A model generated the notes under the pieces. It made no database searches. It was given only the letters and a program-made list of their open reading frames with translations, and was not told where the DNA came from. A program made the position numbers and the translations under genes. Positions 1-8,945 of a stretch of 64,000 bases of DNA are shown here, one piece after another. Location of the stretch: NCBI GenBank assembly GCA_024643545.1, contig JAHEMR010000004.1, positions 1-64,000 on the forward strand, in the 5' to 3' direction. Numbering within the stretch: the stretch's first letter is position 1; each line of letters opens with the position of its first letter. The DNA comes from Crocinitomicaceae bacterium (GTDB taxonomy: Bacteria; Bacteroidota; Bacteroidia; Flavobacteriales_D; Crocinitomicaceae).

Positions 1-199
1 GTTCCACCAAAATATCTGGCAAGAACAGTTTTAATAAGTCAAGGTAATTATCCAAGGGTCTTTTTTATGCAAAAATCAGCATTATATTCAAATCCCTCCC
101 CAACTTTTGGTTATGATCCAATTTACTACTGCCGCAAAACCGCATTCTTAGGAACTTTCTTTTCGAAAGAAAAAGCTGTGTTTGTTTTTACTAAGCAAT

Positions 200-306
200 G
201 TTATGCAGCAATGAGGTATCGCAGCAGTACAACTGCAGCGAAGCGGAGACTTTTAGCTTCGCTGTATCGGAATGTTGTACCGCAGGATTGCAAATCCTGC
301 GGTACA
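200..306. repeat. paired palindromes, REP-like repeat
   Basis: Two hairpins lie side by side. The first has a 9-bp perfect stem (236-244 with 256-264, 11-base loop). The second has a 13-bp perfect stem (277-289 with 293-305, 3-base loop gca). The arrangement and the ACCGCAGG/CCTGCGGT core look like REP/BIME-type elements mobilised by RAYT (IS200-like Y1) transposases, which are common in Bacteroidota. No second copy and no transposase gene were found in the window, so the REP assignment is an inference. It lies downstream of the pckA terminator. Confidence 0.5.
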
Positions 307-307
307 T

Positions 308-348
308 TGTTTAAAAATAAAAAGCCCCTGACTGAAACGTCAGGGGCC
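308..348 (-). terminator. rho-independent terminator of pckA
   Basis: Perfect 9-bp GC-rich stem (324-332 with 339-347, 6-base loop). On the minus strand it is followed by a T-rich run (complement of the A-rich stretch 312-323). It lies 34 bases past the pckA stop. Confidence 0.9.
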
Positions 349-381
349 TTATCTAAGCTCTTGCTGATTGATGGAAAGGGC

Positions 382-1998
382 TTAGACCGTTACTTTTGGA
401 GCTGCGGCTAAAATTGACGCATGTGTTTCTGCGGCAAATTTCTCAAAGTTCGCAACGAACTTCTCTGCTAAACTAGCAGCAGTTGCATCATATGCGGCTT
501 TATCAGCCCATGTATTTCTTGGATTCAATAGCTCAGTTGGAACACCTTCGCAAGCTGTCGGAAAGGCTAAATCAAAAATGGGCATTTTCTCAAAAGAAAC
601 ATCATTCAATTTACCCGTTAAGGCTGCGGTAATCATTGCACGTGTGTACGACAGCTTCATACGGCTTCCAACGCCATAAGATCCGCCAGACCATCCTGTG
701 TTGATTAACCACACATTGATATCTGTTCCTGCTAATTTATCTCCCAACAATTTCGCGTATTTCGCTGGATGCAAAGGAAGGAAAGCAGCACCAAATCCTG
801 CAGAGAATGTTGTTGTTGGTTCGGTAATTCCAACTTCTGTTCCAGCAACTTTAGCCGTGTAACCCGACATAAAGTGATACATCGCTTGCTCCGTGGTTAG
901 TTTTGAAATTGGAGGCAATACACCAAATGCATCTGCTGTAAGGAAAAATATGTTTTTTGGTGAACCACCGATGGATGGAACAGCAATATTGTCAATGTGA
1001 TTAATTGGGTAAGAAACACGTGTGTTTTCGGTAATGAATCCATCCGAGTAATCTGGTGTCGATGATCCATCTACAAATCCAATGTTCTCCAACAATGCGC
1101 CAAAACGAATGGCATCGTATATTTGTGGCTCTTTCTCGCGACTTAAATCAATGGTTTTGGCATAACATCCGCCCTCAAAGTTAAATACGCGGCTCTCGCT
1201 CCATCCATGCTCGTCATCCCCTATCAAACGACGGTTTGGATCTGAGGACAAGGTCGTTTTACCCGTTCCAGATAATCCGAAGAAAATCGCAGTATCTCCA
1301 CCCTCTCCAATGTTCGCCGAACAGTGCATGGAAAGCACATTTTTCTCATGAGGTAAAATGAAATTTAAGGCAGAGAAAATTCCTTTTTTAATCTCCCCGG
1401 TATATCCTGTTCCACCAATGAGGATCATTTTTTTCGTGAAATTCAAAATCGCAAAGTTCGCTTGACGCGTCCCGTCTATGGCAGGATCTGCCTGAAAGCT
1501 CGGAACACATACGATGTGCCATTCAGGTAAGAAGGTTTCTATTTCACTATCAGACAAACGTAAAAACATGTTGTGTGCGAATAGACTTGACCAAGGAAGT
1601 TCTGTTACCACGCGAATATTCATTCGGTATTTTTCCTCTGCACACGCCGCAACATCGCGAACGTATATATCTTTCCCGTTTAAATAGGCATTCATTCTGT
1701 CGTAAAGTGCATCGAACTGCGCTGGAGAGAATTCAATGTTGACATTTCCCCACCATACAGCATGCTCCGTTTTCTCATCGCGCACGATGAAACGATCTTT
1801 TGGAGACCTTCCGGTAAACTCTCCCGTTTCAATTGCCAGCGCACCAGTATCCGTGAACATTCCTTCACCTAGAATAATGCAATCTTCCACTAATTCAGCT
1901 GGACTCAAATTCCAAAACTGTTCGCCTAAATTCGTCAGTCCAATTGATGCTGCCAAATCTGCATTTCTCCCAAATTTTCCTTGTAATTCCATGTCCAT
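382..1998 (-). CDS. pckA: phosphoenolpyruvate carboxykinase (ATP)
   Basis: Converts oxaloacetate and ATP to phosphoenolpyruvate, ADP and CO2, the cytosolic entry step of gluconeogenesis. The kinase P-loop GLSGTGKTT is at about residues 241-249, followed by the metal-binding LIGDDEHGW segment; FTGRSPKDR near the N terminus is also typical. The open frame extends upstream to 2091, but that extension is not like the family. The ATG at 1998 gives 538 residues, the usual length; an ATG two codons later is also possible. It is monocistronic, with its own terminator, and divergent from the serine hydrolase gene. A possible promoter (TAAAGTTG, TTG about 17 bases upstream) lies just before the chosen start. 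Confidence 0.97.
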   Translation of the reverse strand: MDMELQGKFGRNADLAASIGLTNLGEQFWNLSPAELVEDCIILGEGMFTDTGALAIETGEFTGRSPKDRFIVRDEKTEHAVWWGNVNIEFSPAQFDALYDRMNAYLNGKDIYVRDVAACAEEKYRMNIRVVTELPWSSLFAHNMFLRLSDSEIETFLPEWHIVCVPSFQADPAIDGTRQANFAILNFTKKMILIGGTGYTGEIKKGIFSALNFILPHEKNVLSMHCSANIGEGGDTAIFFGLSGTGKTTLSSDPNRRLIGDDEHGWSESRVFNFEGGCYAKTIDLSREKEPQIYDAIRFGALLENIGFVDGSSTPDYSDGFITENTRVSYPINHIDNIAVPSIGGSPKNIFFLTADAFGVLPPISKLTTEQAMYHFMSGYTAKVAGTEVGITEPTTTFSAGFGAAFLPLHPAKYAKLLGDKLAGTDINVWLINTGWSGGSYGVGSRMKLSYTRAMITAALTGKLNDVSFEKMPIFDLAFPTACEGVPTELLNPRNTWADKAAYDATAASLAEKFVANFEKFAAETHASILAAAPKVTV

Positions 1999-2248
1999 TA
2001 TTTTTGGCACAACTTTAGTTGCACAATGTTGGCACAAAATTACTCTGAGAAGCTTGATAAAAATATGATTTTCATTAGTTTTTGCTAACACTTACAAGGA
2101 CTTCATGTTTAAAAAATAATTTTAAAAATTCCGTTTTTTTTACTATATTAAAGTAAGTGTCAAAGCTACACTTACCACATTCAAATCAGGAGAATTCTCC
2201 AATATCCGATCAAATATTAGTAGATTTATAAAAATTAATTTTCACCAC

Positions 2249-4129
2249 ATGATTCGCAGTATTGCTCTTTTATTTTCCGGTTTGTTCTTTGCCTTTTGCA
2301 TGAATCCTTCCAAACGAAACCTTGCTCCTGTTTTTCCTGACGCGCCCAAAACGTGGTATTCGGCAGAATTTAAATCCCTAAATGGAAAACCAGTTCATGA
2401 ACAAGCATTGGCTTACGAAAAATCAATCAGCTTAATTGAAAATAAAAACAACCTGCTGCCTCTTGGTAATTTGGACTTGAAAAGCGCGCATATTTCGGTT
2501 GGCGGTAATCCGACTCCTTTTCACAACGGACTCGACCGATTCATATCAAACGACCAACTTTTACGTCCAAGTTTACACGGACACGAATTGAAAGAATGGC
2601 TGAAACAATCGAACCACCAAGTATTATTTTTAAGCATTCACGCAACGAATGAAACCAAGATTGATTCCCTTGACGCGGCAATTTTCAATGAAATCCCACA
2701 TCATTCAAAAGTCATTTTGTGTGTCTTTGGAGATAGTTCCATTTTATCCAAAATTCCTACTAAACGGATGGATGCCGTTATCTGGGCGAAAGAAAACCAT
2801 GAAATTGCACAAGAAAGAGTGAGTCAACTTATTTTTGGTGGAATTGGAACTACAGCTGTTTTAAAAGAAAAATTATCTTCACTTGACCAAGAATTTGCAG
2901 TTGGAACCGGAATAAAAACCATTCCCAATGGGCGCTTAAAATTTAGTTGTCCTGAAGAAATTGGGATTGATTCAAAAAAATTAGCCGGTATTGATTTGAT
3001 CGCGAATGAGGGAATTGAAAAAGGTGCTTATCCGGGATGTCAAATTCTTGTCGCTGTAAATGATCAAATTATTTGGCGGAAATGTTACGGCAAGCAATCC
3101 TACGACGCAAAAGCAGAAAATGTTCAACACAACGATGTCTATGACATTGCTTCTGTGACAAAAATCGCCGCGTCCACGTTGTTGGCAATGCATTTGCAAA
3201 CCAAAGGAAAATACTCCCTCGACAAGAAATTAAAAGAATACATTCCTGAAGTGACTGGAAACGGACCATTTGGTGATATTTTGATTAAAGATATGATGGC
3301 ACACCAATCTGGACTCACGCCTTTTATTCCTTTTTACAAGCGCACCATGCAAAATGGCGTATGGAATCCAACCATTTATAGCGAAACGAAAAAACCAGGG
3401 TTTGAACAACAAGTGGCAAATGGACTTTACATTAAAAATTCATTTACAGACTCGATGTATGCACAAATTTTAAAGTCCACGCTCGGTCCAAAAAAATATG
3501 AGTATTCCGATCTTTGCTACTATTTCACGCAGAAAATATTAGAAAAACAAATCGGTCAAAAACAACATATCTATTTAGAGGAACAGATTTATCGTCCTAT
3601 GGGATTGAGACACCTTCGTTATTTACCGTTAGAGCACTTCGATAAGGCTCACATCATTCCTACAGAAAACGATCAAGCTTTTCGCAAGCAGTTATTGCAT
3701 GGTTTTGTTCACGACCCAGGAGCAGCAATGCTCGGTGGTGTTGCCGGACACGCAGGTCTTTTTGCCAATGTAACCGATTTGGCAAGTATCATGCAACTGT
3801 TCCTGAATAAAGGTAAATACGCGGGAATGGAATTCTTCTCTGAATCCGTATGCAATCTATACACGAAACAACAATTCCCTGGAAACAAACGAGGTGCAGG
3901 ATTTGATCGTCCAAACGCAAGCGGCGGTGGAACATGTGACGAACTTGCCTCTCAACAAAGTTTTGGCCACTCTGGATTTACGGGAGCACTTGCTTGGGCA
4001 GACCCAAAACAAAAGGTGATCTTTATTTTCCTATCGAACCGCGTGAATCCAAGTCAAGACAACTGGAAAATTCGTGACTTGAGTATTCGAACACGCATAC
4101 AACACGTGATCTACCAAGCCTTGCAATAA
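2249..4129 (+). CDS. exported class C beta-lactamase-family serine hydrolase with partial GH3 region
   Basis: 626 residues. An N-terminal signal (hydrophobic 4-17) is followed by about 200 residues that resemble the C-terminal domain of GH3 enzymes (SISLIENKNNLLPL at 59-72). A serine-hydrolase domain runs from about 235 to the end. Active-site motifs are S302-V-T-K305, Y419-S-D421 and H574-S-G576 (in place of KTG). Related Bacteroidota proteins are usually about 1000 residues, with a full GH3 beta-N-acetylglucosaminidase barrel first; here that barrel is absent and the signal peptide joins directly to the GH3 C-terminal part. Likely periplasmic, possibly acting on cell-wall peptides or esters; the substrate is unknown. 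Convergent with the M14 peptidase gene, 3 bases apart. Confidence 0.85.
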   Translation: MIRSIALLFSGLFFAFCMNPSKRNLAPVFPDAPKTWYSAEFKSLNGKPVHEQALAYEKSISLIENKNNLLPLGNLDLKSAHISVGGNPTPFHNGLDRFISNDQLLRPSLHGHELKEWLKQSNHQVLFLSIHATNETKIDSLDAAIFNEIPHHSKVILCVFGDSSILSKIPTKRMDAVIWAKENHEIAQERVSQLIFGGIGTTAVLKEKLSSLDQEFAVGTGIKTIPNGRLKFSCPEEIGIDSKKLAGIDLIANEGIEKGAYPGCQILVAVNDQIIWRKCYGKQSYDAKAENVQHNDVYDIASVTKIAASTLLAMHLQTKGKYSLDKKLKEYIPEVTGNGPFGDILIKDMMAHQSGLTPFIPFYKRTMQNGVWNPTIYSETKKPGFEQQVANGLYIKNSFTDSMYAQILKSTLGPKKYEYSDLCYYFTQKILEKQIGQKQHIYLEEQIYRPMGLRHLRYLPLEHFDKAHIIPTENDQAFRKQLLHGFVHDPGAAMLGGVAGHAGLFANVTDLASIMQLFLNKGKYAGMEFFSESVCNLYTKQQFPGNKRGAGFDRPNASGGGTCDELASQQSFGHSGFTGALAWADPKQKVIFIFLSNRVNPSQDNWKIRDLSIRTRIQHVIYQALQ

Positions 4130-4132
4130 CGG

Positions 4133-6571
4133 TTAATTTTCATTCACGAAGAATACAGCATTGGCAATCATCAATTTCCCGTTTTCCCAAAAACCGCGGA
4201 ATAATGGATTATCGATGAAATAAATGATGGAACCATTTCCATAAGATTGATATCCTGCAATGGATGCCTCCGACTGCTGTTTTTTGACACGGGAGCCAAC
4301 AAATCCGTTTAAGGAAACTGCATCGTTCTTCAAATGAAATACATTATTGGCTTTGATGTTCATTGGATCTGATCCTTGACGTAACGTGTAATAGTGATCA
4401 TAACCAAATGCCAATGGATTCGTTGGATCAAATTCACATTCATAAATCGCACCAGTGATGGTACTTGAAATTTGATCGCGTTCCTGTTTGGAGAAAGAAA
4501 CGGGTTTCTTGATGCTGTCCGATTTATTCTCGATTGTTGCAATATCAAATCCATCCTTTCCTATAAAATCATGAACGGAATAACCTAAAACAACCAATTT
4601 GCCTCCGTTTTGAATCCATTCTTTTACTTTCGGATTTTCGGATAAAGAAATCCCTCCCTCTGGGACAAACAGAACAGTTAATTGAGGTAAGGCTTCTTCT
4701 AAATCATCGGTAAACACCAAGTGAATAGATCTGCCCATTTGACGCTCAAAGAAATGCCAAATTTCTCCTACATTCAACGATGATGTTTCTTCACCAGCCA
4801 ATAATCCGATGGAATGATTTGGGATTTTTTTCACAGAAGAGGATCCAAGATCAATGCCTTCCTGCACAAAACCAGAAGCCATAGCGGTTAAATTCACCGC
4901 ATTTTTATTAGCGATTTTAATCACCGTTTGATCGAAGTCCACACGTTTGTTTTCTCCACGTGGAATCAGCAATGTTCCTGGACTGTATGTTTTACCTTGC
5001 GACTTGAATCCTTTCTCGTTAAAATACACATCGAAACCAGCTTCTTGCAATTCCGTCAAAAACCGTGTTGACTTCATCGACTCCCATTCCGCTGCATACG
5101 CATAACATCCCGGCGTAGTCGCTTGATTTAACGTTGTTGGCCATCCACTGAATACCGTTCCTTTTAAGTTATTCGTCTCTACTGCCCAAGCTTCCACACC
5201 AAATGCAAATGGAAGTGTCCATGCAGTAATGTCATAGGTTAAACTATCAGACAACATCGTTTTAGGTTCAAATAAAACATTAACTAGCGTGCCTTTTTCT
5301 TGCGTCGTGTGAATCAAGACATCCCCTTGCATCAATTTAATGGTTTCAACTTGTCCATTTTGAAAATGGTAGGCCTTTGACGCAGACTCTTGCGTGGAAG
5401 TCGTAATCATCTCTACTTGAATTCCGTTCTTTTTCATCAACGCCATTAAAGGCTCCAATTTTGCTTGAGTTGACCGCAGGACATACGTTTTGTATCTATA
5501 AACTTTTAGCTTGCAAAATAACTGATACTCTTTTATCAATTTGTCCGCATTCTTAGCACTCATTTCCACCGTAGACAATCCAGTTGTGACATGATGCGAC
5601 ACGCGATCTTTCAAACTCAAGGTATCTCCAACCTGCGTAATAACTGCCAATCCAGCGCGACCACTTCCACCCTGTTCGTAGGTCATTCCAATACTTCCGC
5701 TATACGTAGGATAGGTATCTCCATAACTTGGATACAATAAATCAAAGATCTCTTTCGAAAAATACATCCATCCTTCTTTATCGAAATAGGAAGCATGATT
5801 CGCACCAATTTCTTTTTGAAAATCACGTTGCCAATTCGTAATTACTTCATGATACGGCTCTGCTGCCGGAGGGAAATAATAGGGTTCATTGATTCCCTGT
5901 TCGTGGAAATCAACGTGCACATGTGGCAACCATTGGTTGTAGCGCTGAACACGTTGCTCTGATTCAATTTGTGTCATCCACGCCCAATCTCGGTTTAAGT
6001 CAAATAAGTAGTGATTTGGACGTCCACTTGGCCATGGTTCTTTGTGTTCTGCTGAAAATTTATGTAGATCAGCCGGTGCATTCCCATATTGCTGATAAAA
6101 GTTTACGTAACGGTCTCTACCATCTGGATTCAAACATGGATCCATAATAACGATCGTGTTTTTCAAGTATTCGGATTTATCCGTTAATAAACGATAAGCC
6201 GTTTGCATTGCTGCTTCCGTTCCAGAACTTTCATTCCCATGGACATTGTAACTCAGCCAAACAATCGCTAATTGTTCCGAAGCAACGTGATTTTGGTGAT
6301 TTTGACGGATTTCCTCGAGTTTTTTCAAATTTTCTGGTGTGCCGAAAAATGCTAAAATCAAATCTCTGTGCTCATAAGTTTCTCCGTATTTCTCCACTTT
6401 CATCATTGATGAATAAGCCGCTTGTAGTGCATGGAAATAGTCAACAACTTTATCTTGACGGGTAAAACGCGTGCCGATTTCGTATCCTAAATATGAAGTT
6501 GGCGTAAAAGTCTGCGCGTAATTGATACTTGTTAAGAGGCAAACAAGTATGGATAATAAGCGTTTTTTCAT
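4133..6571 (-). CDS. secreted M14-family zinc carboxypeptidase
   Basis: 812 residues. The signal peptide ends ...INYAQ. An M14 domain covers about 25-340, with zinc ligands H111-x-x-E114 (HGNE) and H223 (VDFHEQG) and catalytic Glu299 (MTYEQGG). The long C-terminal part resembles the beta-rich and glutamine-amidotransferase-like regions found in other Bacteroidota M14 proteins. An in-frame TTG lies two codons upstream (6577), but the ATG at 6571, 2 bases after the preceding stop (TGA-AC-ATG), fits a lysine-rich signal start. Last gene of the RimB-RimK-deacylase-M14 operon. It should cleave C-terminal residues from peptides outside the cytoplasm; the substrate is not evident. No T9SS sorting domain is seen. 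Confidence 0.9.
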   Translation of the reverse strand: MKKRLLSILVCLLTSINYAQTFTPTSYLGYEIGTRFTRQDKVVDYFHALQAAYSSMMKVEKYGETYEHRDLILAFFGTPENLKKLEEIRQNHQNHVASEQLAIVWLSYNVHGNESSGTEAAMQTAYRLLTDKSEYLKNTIVIMDPCLNPDGRDRYVNFYQQYGNAPADLHKFSAEHKEPWPSGRPNHYLFDLNRDWAWMTQIESEQRVQRYNQWLPHVHVDFHEQGINEPYYFPPAAEPYHEVITNWQRDFQKEIGANHASYFDKEGWMYFSKEIFDLLYPSYGDTYPTYSGSIGMTYEQGGSGRAGLAVITQVGDTLSLKDRVSHHVTTGLSTVEMSAKNADKLIKEYQLFCKLKVYRYKTYVLRSTQAKLEPLMALMKKNGIQVEMITTSTQESASKAYHFQNGQVETIKLMQGDVLIHTTQEKGTLVNVLFEPKTMLSDSLTYDITAWTLPFAFGVEAWAVETNNLKGTVFSGWPTTLNQATTPGCYAYAAEWESMKSTRFLTELQEAGFDVYFNEKGFKSQGKTYSPGTLLIPRGENKRVDFDQTVIKIANKNAVNLTAMASGFVQEGIDLGSSSVKKIPNHSIGLLAGEETSSLNVGEIWHFFERQMGRSIHLVFTDDLEEALPQLTVLFVPEGGISLSENPKVKEWIQNGGKLVVLGYSVHDFIGKDGFDIATIENKSDSIKKPVSFSKQERDQISSTITGAIYECEFDPTNPLAFGYDHYYTLRQGSDPMNIKANNVFHLKNDAVSLNGFVGSRVKKQQSEASIAGYQSYGNGSIIYFIDNPLFRGFWENGKLMIANAVFFVNEN

Positions 6572-6573
6572 GT

Positions 6574-7551
6574 TCAAGATTTAAGTTGTTTAGCAATGTT
6601 TATAATGGCATCACCTTTGTAGACAACAGGAGACTCATTGGTGCAGATAATGTACCCGTCTTGTGTTGCTTTGATTTTTTTCTCGTAATTACCATATGGA
6701 TCTGTGACAATCCCTAGAATATCACCTTTAAAAACAGCGGATCCATTTTGAATAAATGCTTGAAACATTCCGGAAGATGGTGCCCTCATCCATTTGCTTT
6801 CGTCTAATAATATCGGTTCACGGTCCTTAGAAATGTCGTATTTGTAATTCCGCATTCCAAGGTGTGCAATGACACGTTTCACACCATTTAGGCCTTCTTC
6901 AACCACTTGTTCCTCGATGCTATTTGATTTACCGCCTTCAAAAAGTAGGATTTTCTTTTTTCGTTTCACAATGGATTCACGAAGTGTTTTTGAAATCAAA
7001 TTCGAATTCAAAATGAAAGGTGGATTGAAGATTCTTGCTAATTCGATGCTTTCTTCATCTTTAAAAACACAGCGTATTTGAGGGAAGTTATTCCGTTGCG
7101 ATGCTCCTGTATGAAAATCGATGATGTAATCGCAATGTGGTGCCAATTCCTTCATGAAATGGAAGGCAAACTGAGAGGCCAATGATCCAGATGAACTTCC
7201 TGGAAAACTACGATTAAGGTCTCTTCCATCGGGCAATTCACGTTGTAAATTGAGAAATCCAAAGATGTTAAATACCGGCAAACAAATAATCGTTCCTTTC
7301 GTTGGCTTGTGTAATTTTTTTCTTAAAAATCGGCGGATGATTTCAACACCATTGATTTCATCGCCATGCAAACCTGCCATCAATAAAACAGTGGGACCAT
7401 CCTCTTTCGCGCGTTCAACAATAACTGGAACTAAAATAGGGGTTCTCGTGTGCAGGTGAGCAACATCAAAATTCAATTGAAAGCTCTTTCCCGGCAAGAT
7501 TTCCTGCCCTAGAATCACCATTTTTTTGTGCTGGTTTTTAACGGTTGACAT
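6574..7551 (-). CDS. succinylglutamate desuccinylase/aspartoacylase-family deacylase
   Basis: 325 residues. Zinc-dependent amidohydrolase of the AstE/ASPA fold. Zinc ligands are visible as H62-G-D-E65 and H147 in DFHTG, with the RDLNRSFPG substrate-binding segment between them. The C-terminal 100 residues form the beta-rich lid of this family. An upstream TTG (7584) is in frame, but the ATG at 7551 lies inside the end of rimK (14-base overlap) and starts next to the conserved part, so it is preferred. No signal peptide, so cytoplasmic. Co-transcribed with rimK and the RimB-like gene. It may hydrolyse an N-acyl or peptide-like amide made by the RimK ligase; that link is inference. Confidence 0.88.
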   Translation of the reverse strand: MSTVKNQHKKMVILGQEILPGKSFQLNFDVAHLHTRTPILVPVIVERAKEDGPTVLLMAGLHGDEINGVEIIRRFLRKKLHKPTKGTIICLPVFNIFGFLNLQRELPDGRDLNRSFPGSSSGSLASQFAFHFMKELAPHCDYIIDFHTGASQRNNFPQIRCVFKDEESIELARIFNPPFILNSNLISKTLRESIVKRKKKILLFEGGKSNSIEEQVVEEGLNGVKRVIAHLGMRNYKYDISKDREPILLDESKWMRAPSSGMFQAFIQNGSAVFKGDILGIVTDPYGNYEKKIKATQDGYIICTNESPVVYKGDAIINIAKQLKS

Positions 7552-8416
7552 TACGTTCGATGTATGATATGATTTTTCCAGCAATATCCTGCTGGGTTGT
7601 TTTTTCGATTCCTTCTAGTCCAGGTGAAGAATTCACTTCTAAAACGAGTGGCCCTCTTTCCGATTGCAACATGTCAACACCTGCTATTCCGAGTCCAACA
7701 GCTTTCGCAGCCAAAATCGCTGTATACCGTTCTTCTGTTGTTAATTCAATTTCCATGGATGAACCTCCACGGTGTAAATTTGAGCGAAACTCTCCTGGTT
7801 TCCCTTGACGCTTCATTGCTCCTACAACTTCTCCGTCCACTACGAATGCACGAATGTCTGCACCTTTTGCCTCACGGATGAATTCTTGAACAATCACACG
7901 AGCTTTCAATCCATTAAATGCTTCTAACACCGATTGAGCGGCGTTCATATTCTCTGCTAAAACGACTCCTAGTCCTTGCGTTCCTTCTAATAGTTTCAAA
8001 ACGACAGGAGCCCCGCCAGCTGATGAAACTACATGTTGAACGTCTTTTGAATAGTTGGTGAATACCGTTTTTGGCAAACCAATTCCCTCTTTTGATAGCA
8101 CCTGAAGGCAACGCAATTTATCTCTAGAGTGAATAATTCCCCTTGAATTAACCGCAGTAAAAACATTCATCATTTCAAATTGACGAACGACTGCTGTACC
8201 GAAAAAGGTAACGGAAGCTCCGATTCTTGGAATCACCGCATCAAATCCTTTCAAGTAACGATCTCCATAATATAATGCTGGACCCGTTTGCTCTATTTCA
8301 ATGTTGCATTTTAAATGATCGATTACATGCGCCTCATGACCCATGGCTTCCGCCGCTTCAACAAGTCGACGAGTAGAATATAAAGTTGAATTTCTGGAGA
8401 GAATTGCTATTTTCAT
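7538..8416 (-). CDS. rimK: RimK-family ATP-grasp ligase
   Basis: 292 residues, typical of RimK (alpha-L-glutamate ligase type). The N-terminal preATP-grasp part has MKIAILSR and [11 protein letters not shown]. The ATP-grasp domain from about 95 carries [25 protein letters not shown], the VIVQEFI hinge and the Mg-binding [14 protein letters not shown] near the end. E. coli RimK adds glutamates to the C terminus of ribosomal protein S6; relatives act on other carboxylates. Start ATG at 8416 overlaps the stop of the RimB-like gene by 4 bases (ATGA), so translation is probably coupled. The actual acceptor here cannot be read from sequence. Confidence 0.93.
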   Translation of the reverse strand: MKIAILSRNSTLYSTRRLVEAAEAMGHEAHVIDHLKCNIEIEQTGPALYYGDRYLKGFDAVIPRIGASVTFFGTAVVRQFEMMNVFTAVNSRGIIHSRDKLRCLQVLSKEGIGLPKTVFTNYSKDVQHVVSSAGGAPVVLKLLEGTQGLGVVLAENMNAAQSVLEAFNGLKARVIVQEFIREAKGADIRAFVVDGEVVGAMKRQGKPGEFRSNLHRGGSSMEIELTTEERYTAILAAKAVGLGIAGVDMLQSERGPLVLEVNSSPGLEGIEKTTQQDIAGKIISYIERNVNR

Positions 8417-8844
8417 AATGCGTGTAAGGATGGATGAAGGTATTTGAGACTGGTATCTACGATGAATCGATTATTGAGTAATTTTCGACCTATTAAAATT
8501 GGAAAACGCATTCCATTGCGTTCGGTAAGAGAGAATTCCGTTTTAACAATCTTTCCACCCATGTGGATTTTTACATAAATGAAATAACGTTCCTGTGTTT
8601 GTCCAGTTGAACTCTTCACACGCTTTTTTCGGTATTCCTTAAAAAGAAAAACACGGTCGATATAAGAAGGATGTGATGCATCTAAGAACTTCACTTCAAG
8701 CACCCCATCTTTTTCTTGACAATGAGACACGTGAATACTCGAGGAGTAAGCACCGGTATCTACTTTCACCTTCACATCGCTAAGTCCGAACTCGATAAGA
8801 TCAGCAACTTCGCGTCTACCAATTACAACTTTTTCTTTTTTCAT
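8413..8844 (-). CDS. RimB-like retropepsin-type protease (putative ATP-dependent zinc protease family)
   Basis: 143 residues, matching the PF05618 family (about 140-170 residues). The hallmark [11 protein letters not shown] at about 27-37 is an aspartic-protease-like D-T-G-A motif, and [10 protein letters not shown] at about 114-123 is the second conserved strand. In Pseudomonas, the RimB relative trims or opposes RimK-added glutamate tails on S6. First gene of the operon, 4-base overlap with rimK. TAAATTTG on the minus strand (8862-8855), 10 bases before the ATG, is a candidate -7 box. Confidence 0.85.
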   Translation of the reverse strand: MKKEKVVIGRREVADLIEFGLSDVKVKVDTGAYSSSIHVSHCQEKDGVLEVKFLDASHPSYIDRVFLFKEYRKKRVKSSTGQTQERYFIYVKIHMGGKIVKTEFSLTERNGMRFPILIGRKLLNNRFIVDTSLKYLHPSLHAL

Positions 8845-8932
8845 GGATGAGCAACAAATTTACTTGAATAATTGTGAAAACGAAAATCGACAAGAAATCA
8901 TAATAAAGCGAGGAATACCGCGTTAAGGATTG

Positions 8933-8940
8933 TAACTTTG
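8933..8940 (+). promoter_or_regulatory. candidate -7 box for the TonB receptor gene
   Basis: TAACTTTG matches the Bacteroidota consensus TAnnTTTG. It ends 5 bases before the ATG at 8946, implying an almost leaderless transcript. No clear TTG element is at the usual distance. Confidence 0.45.
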
Positions 8941-8945
8941 TCAAT

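Noticed and set aside
67..411. Open frame of 114 codons on the plus strand
   Set aside because: It runs over the palindromic repeats and the pckA terminator and its product has no protein-like pattern.
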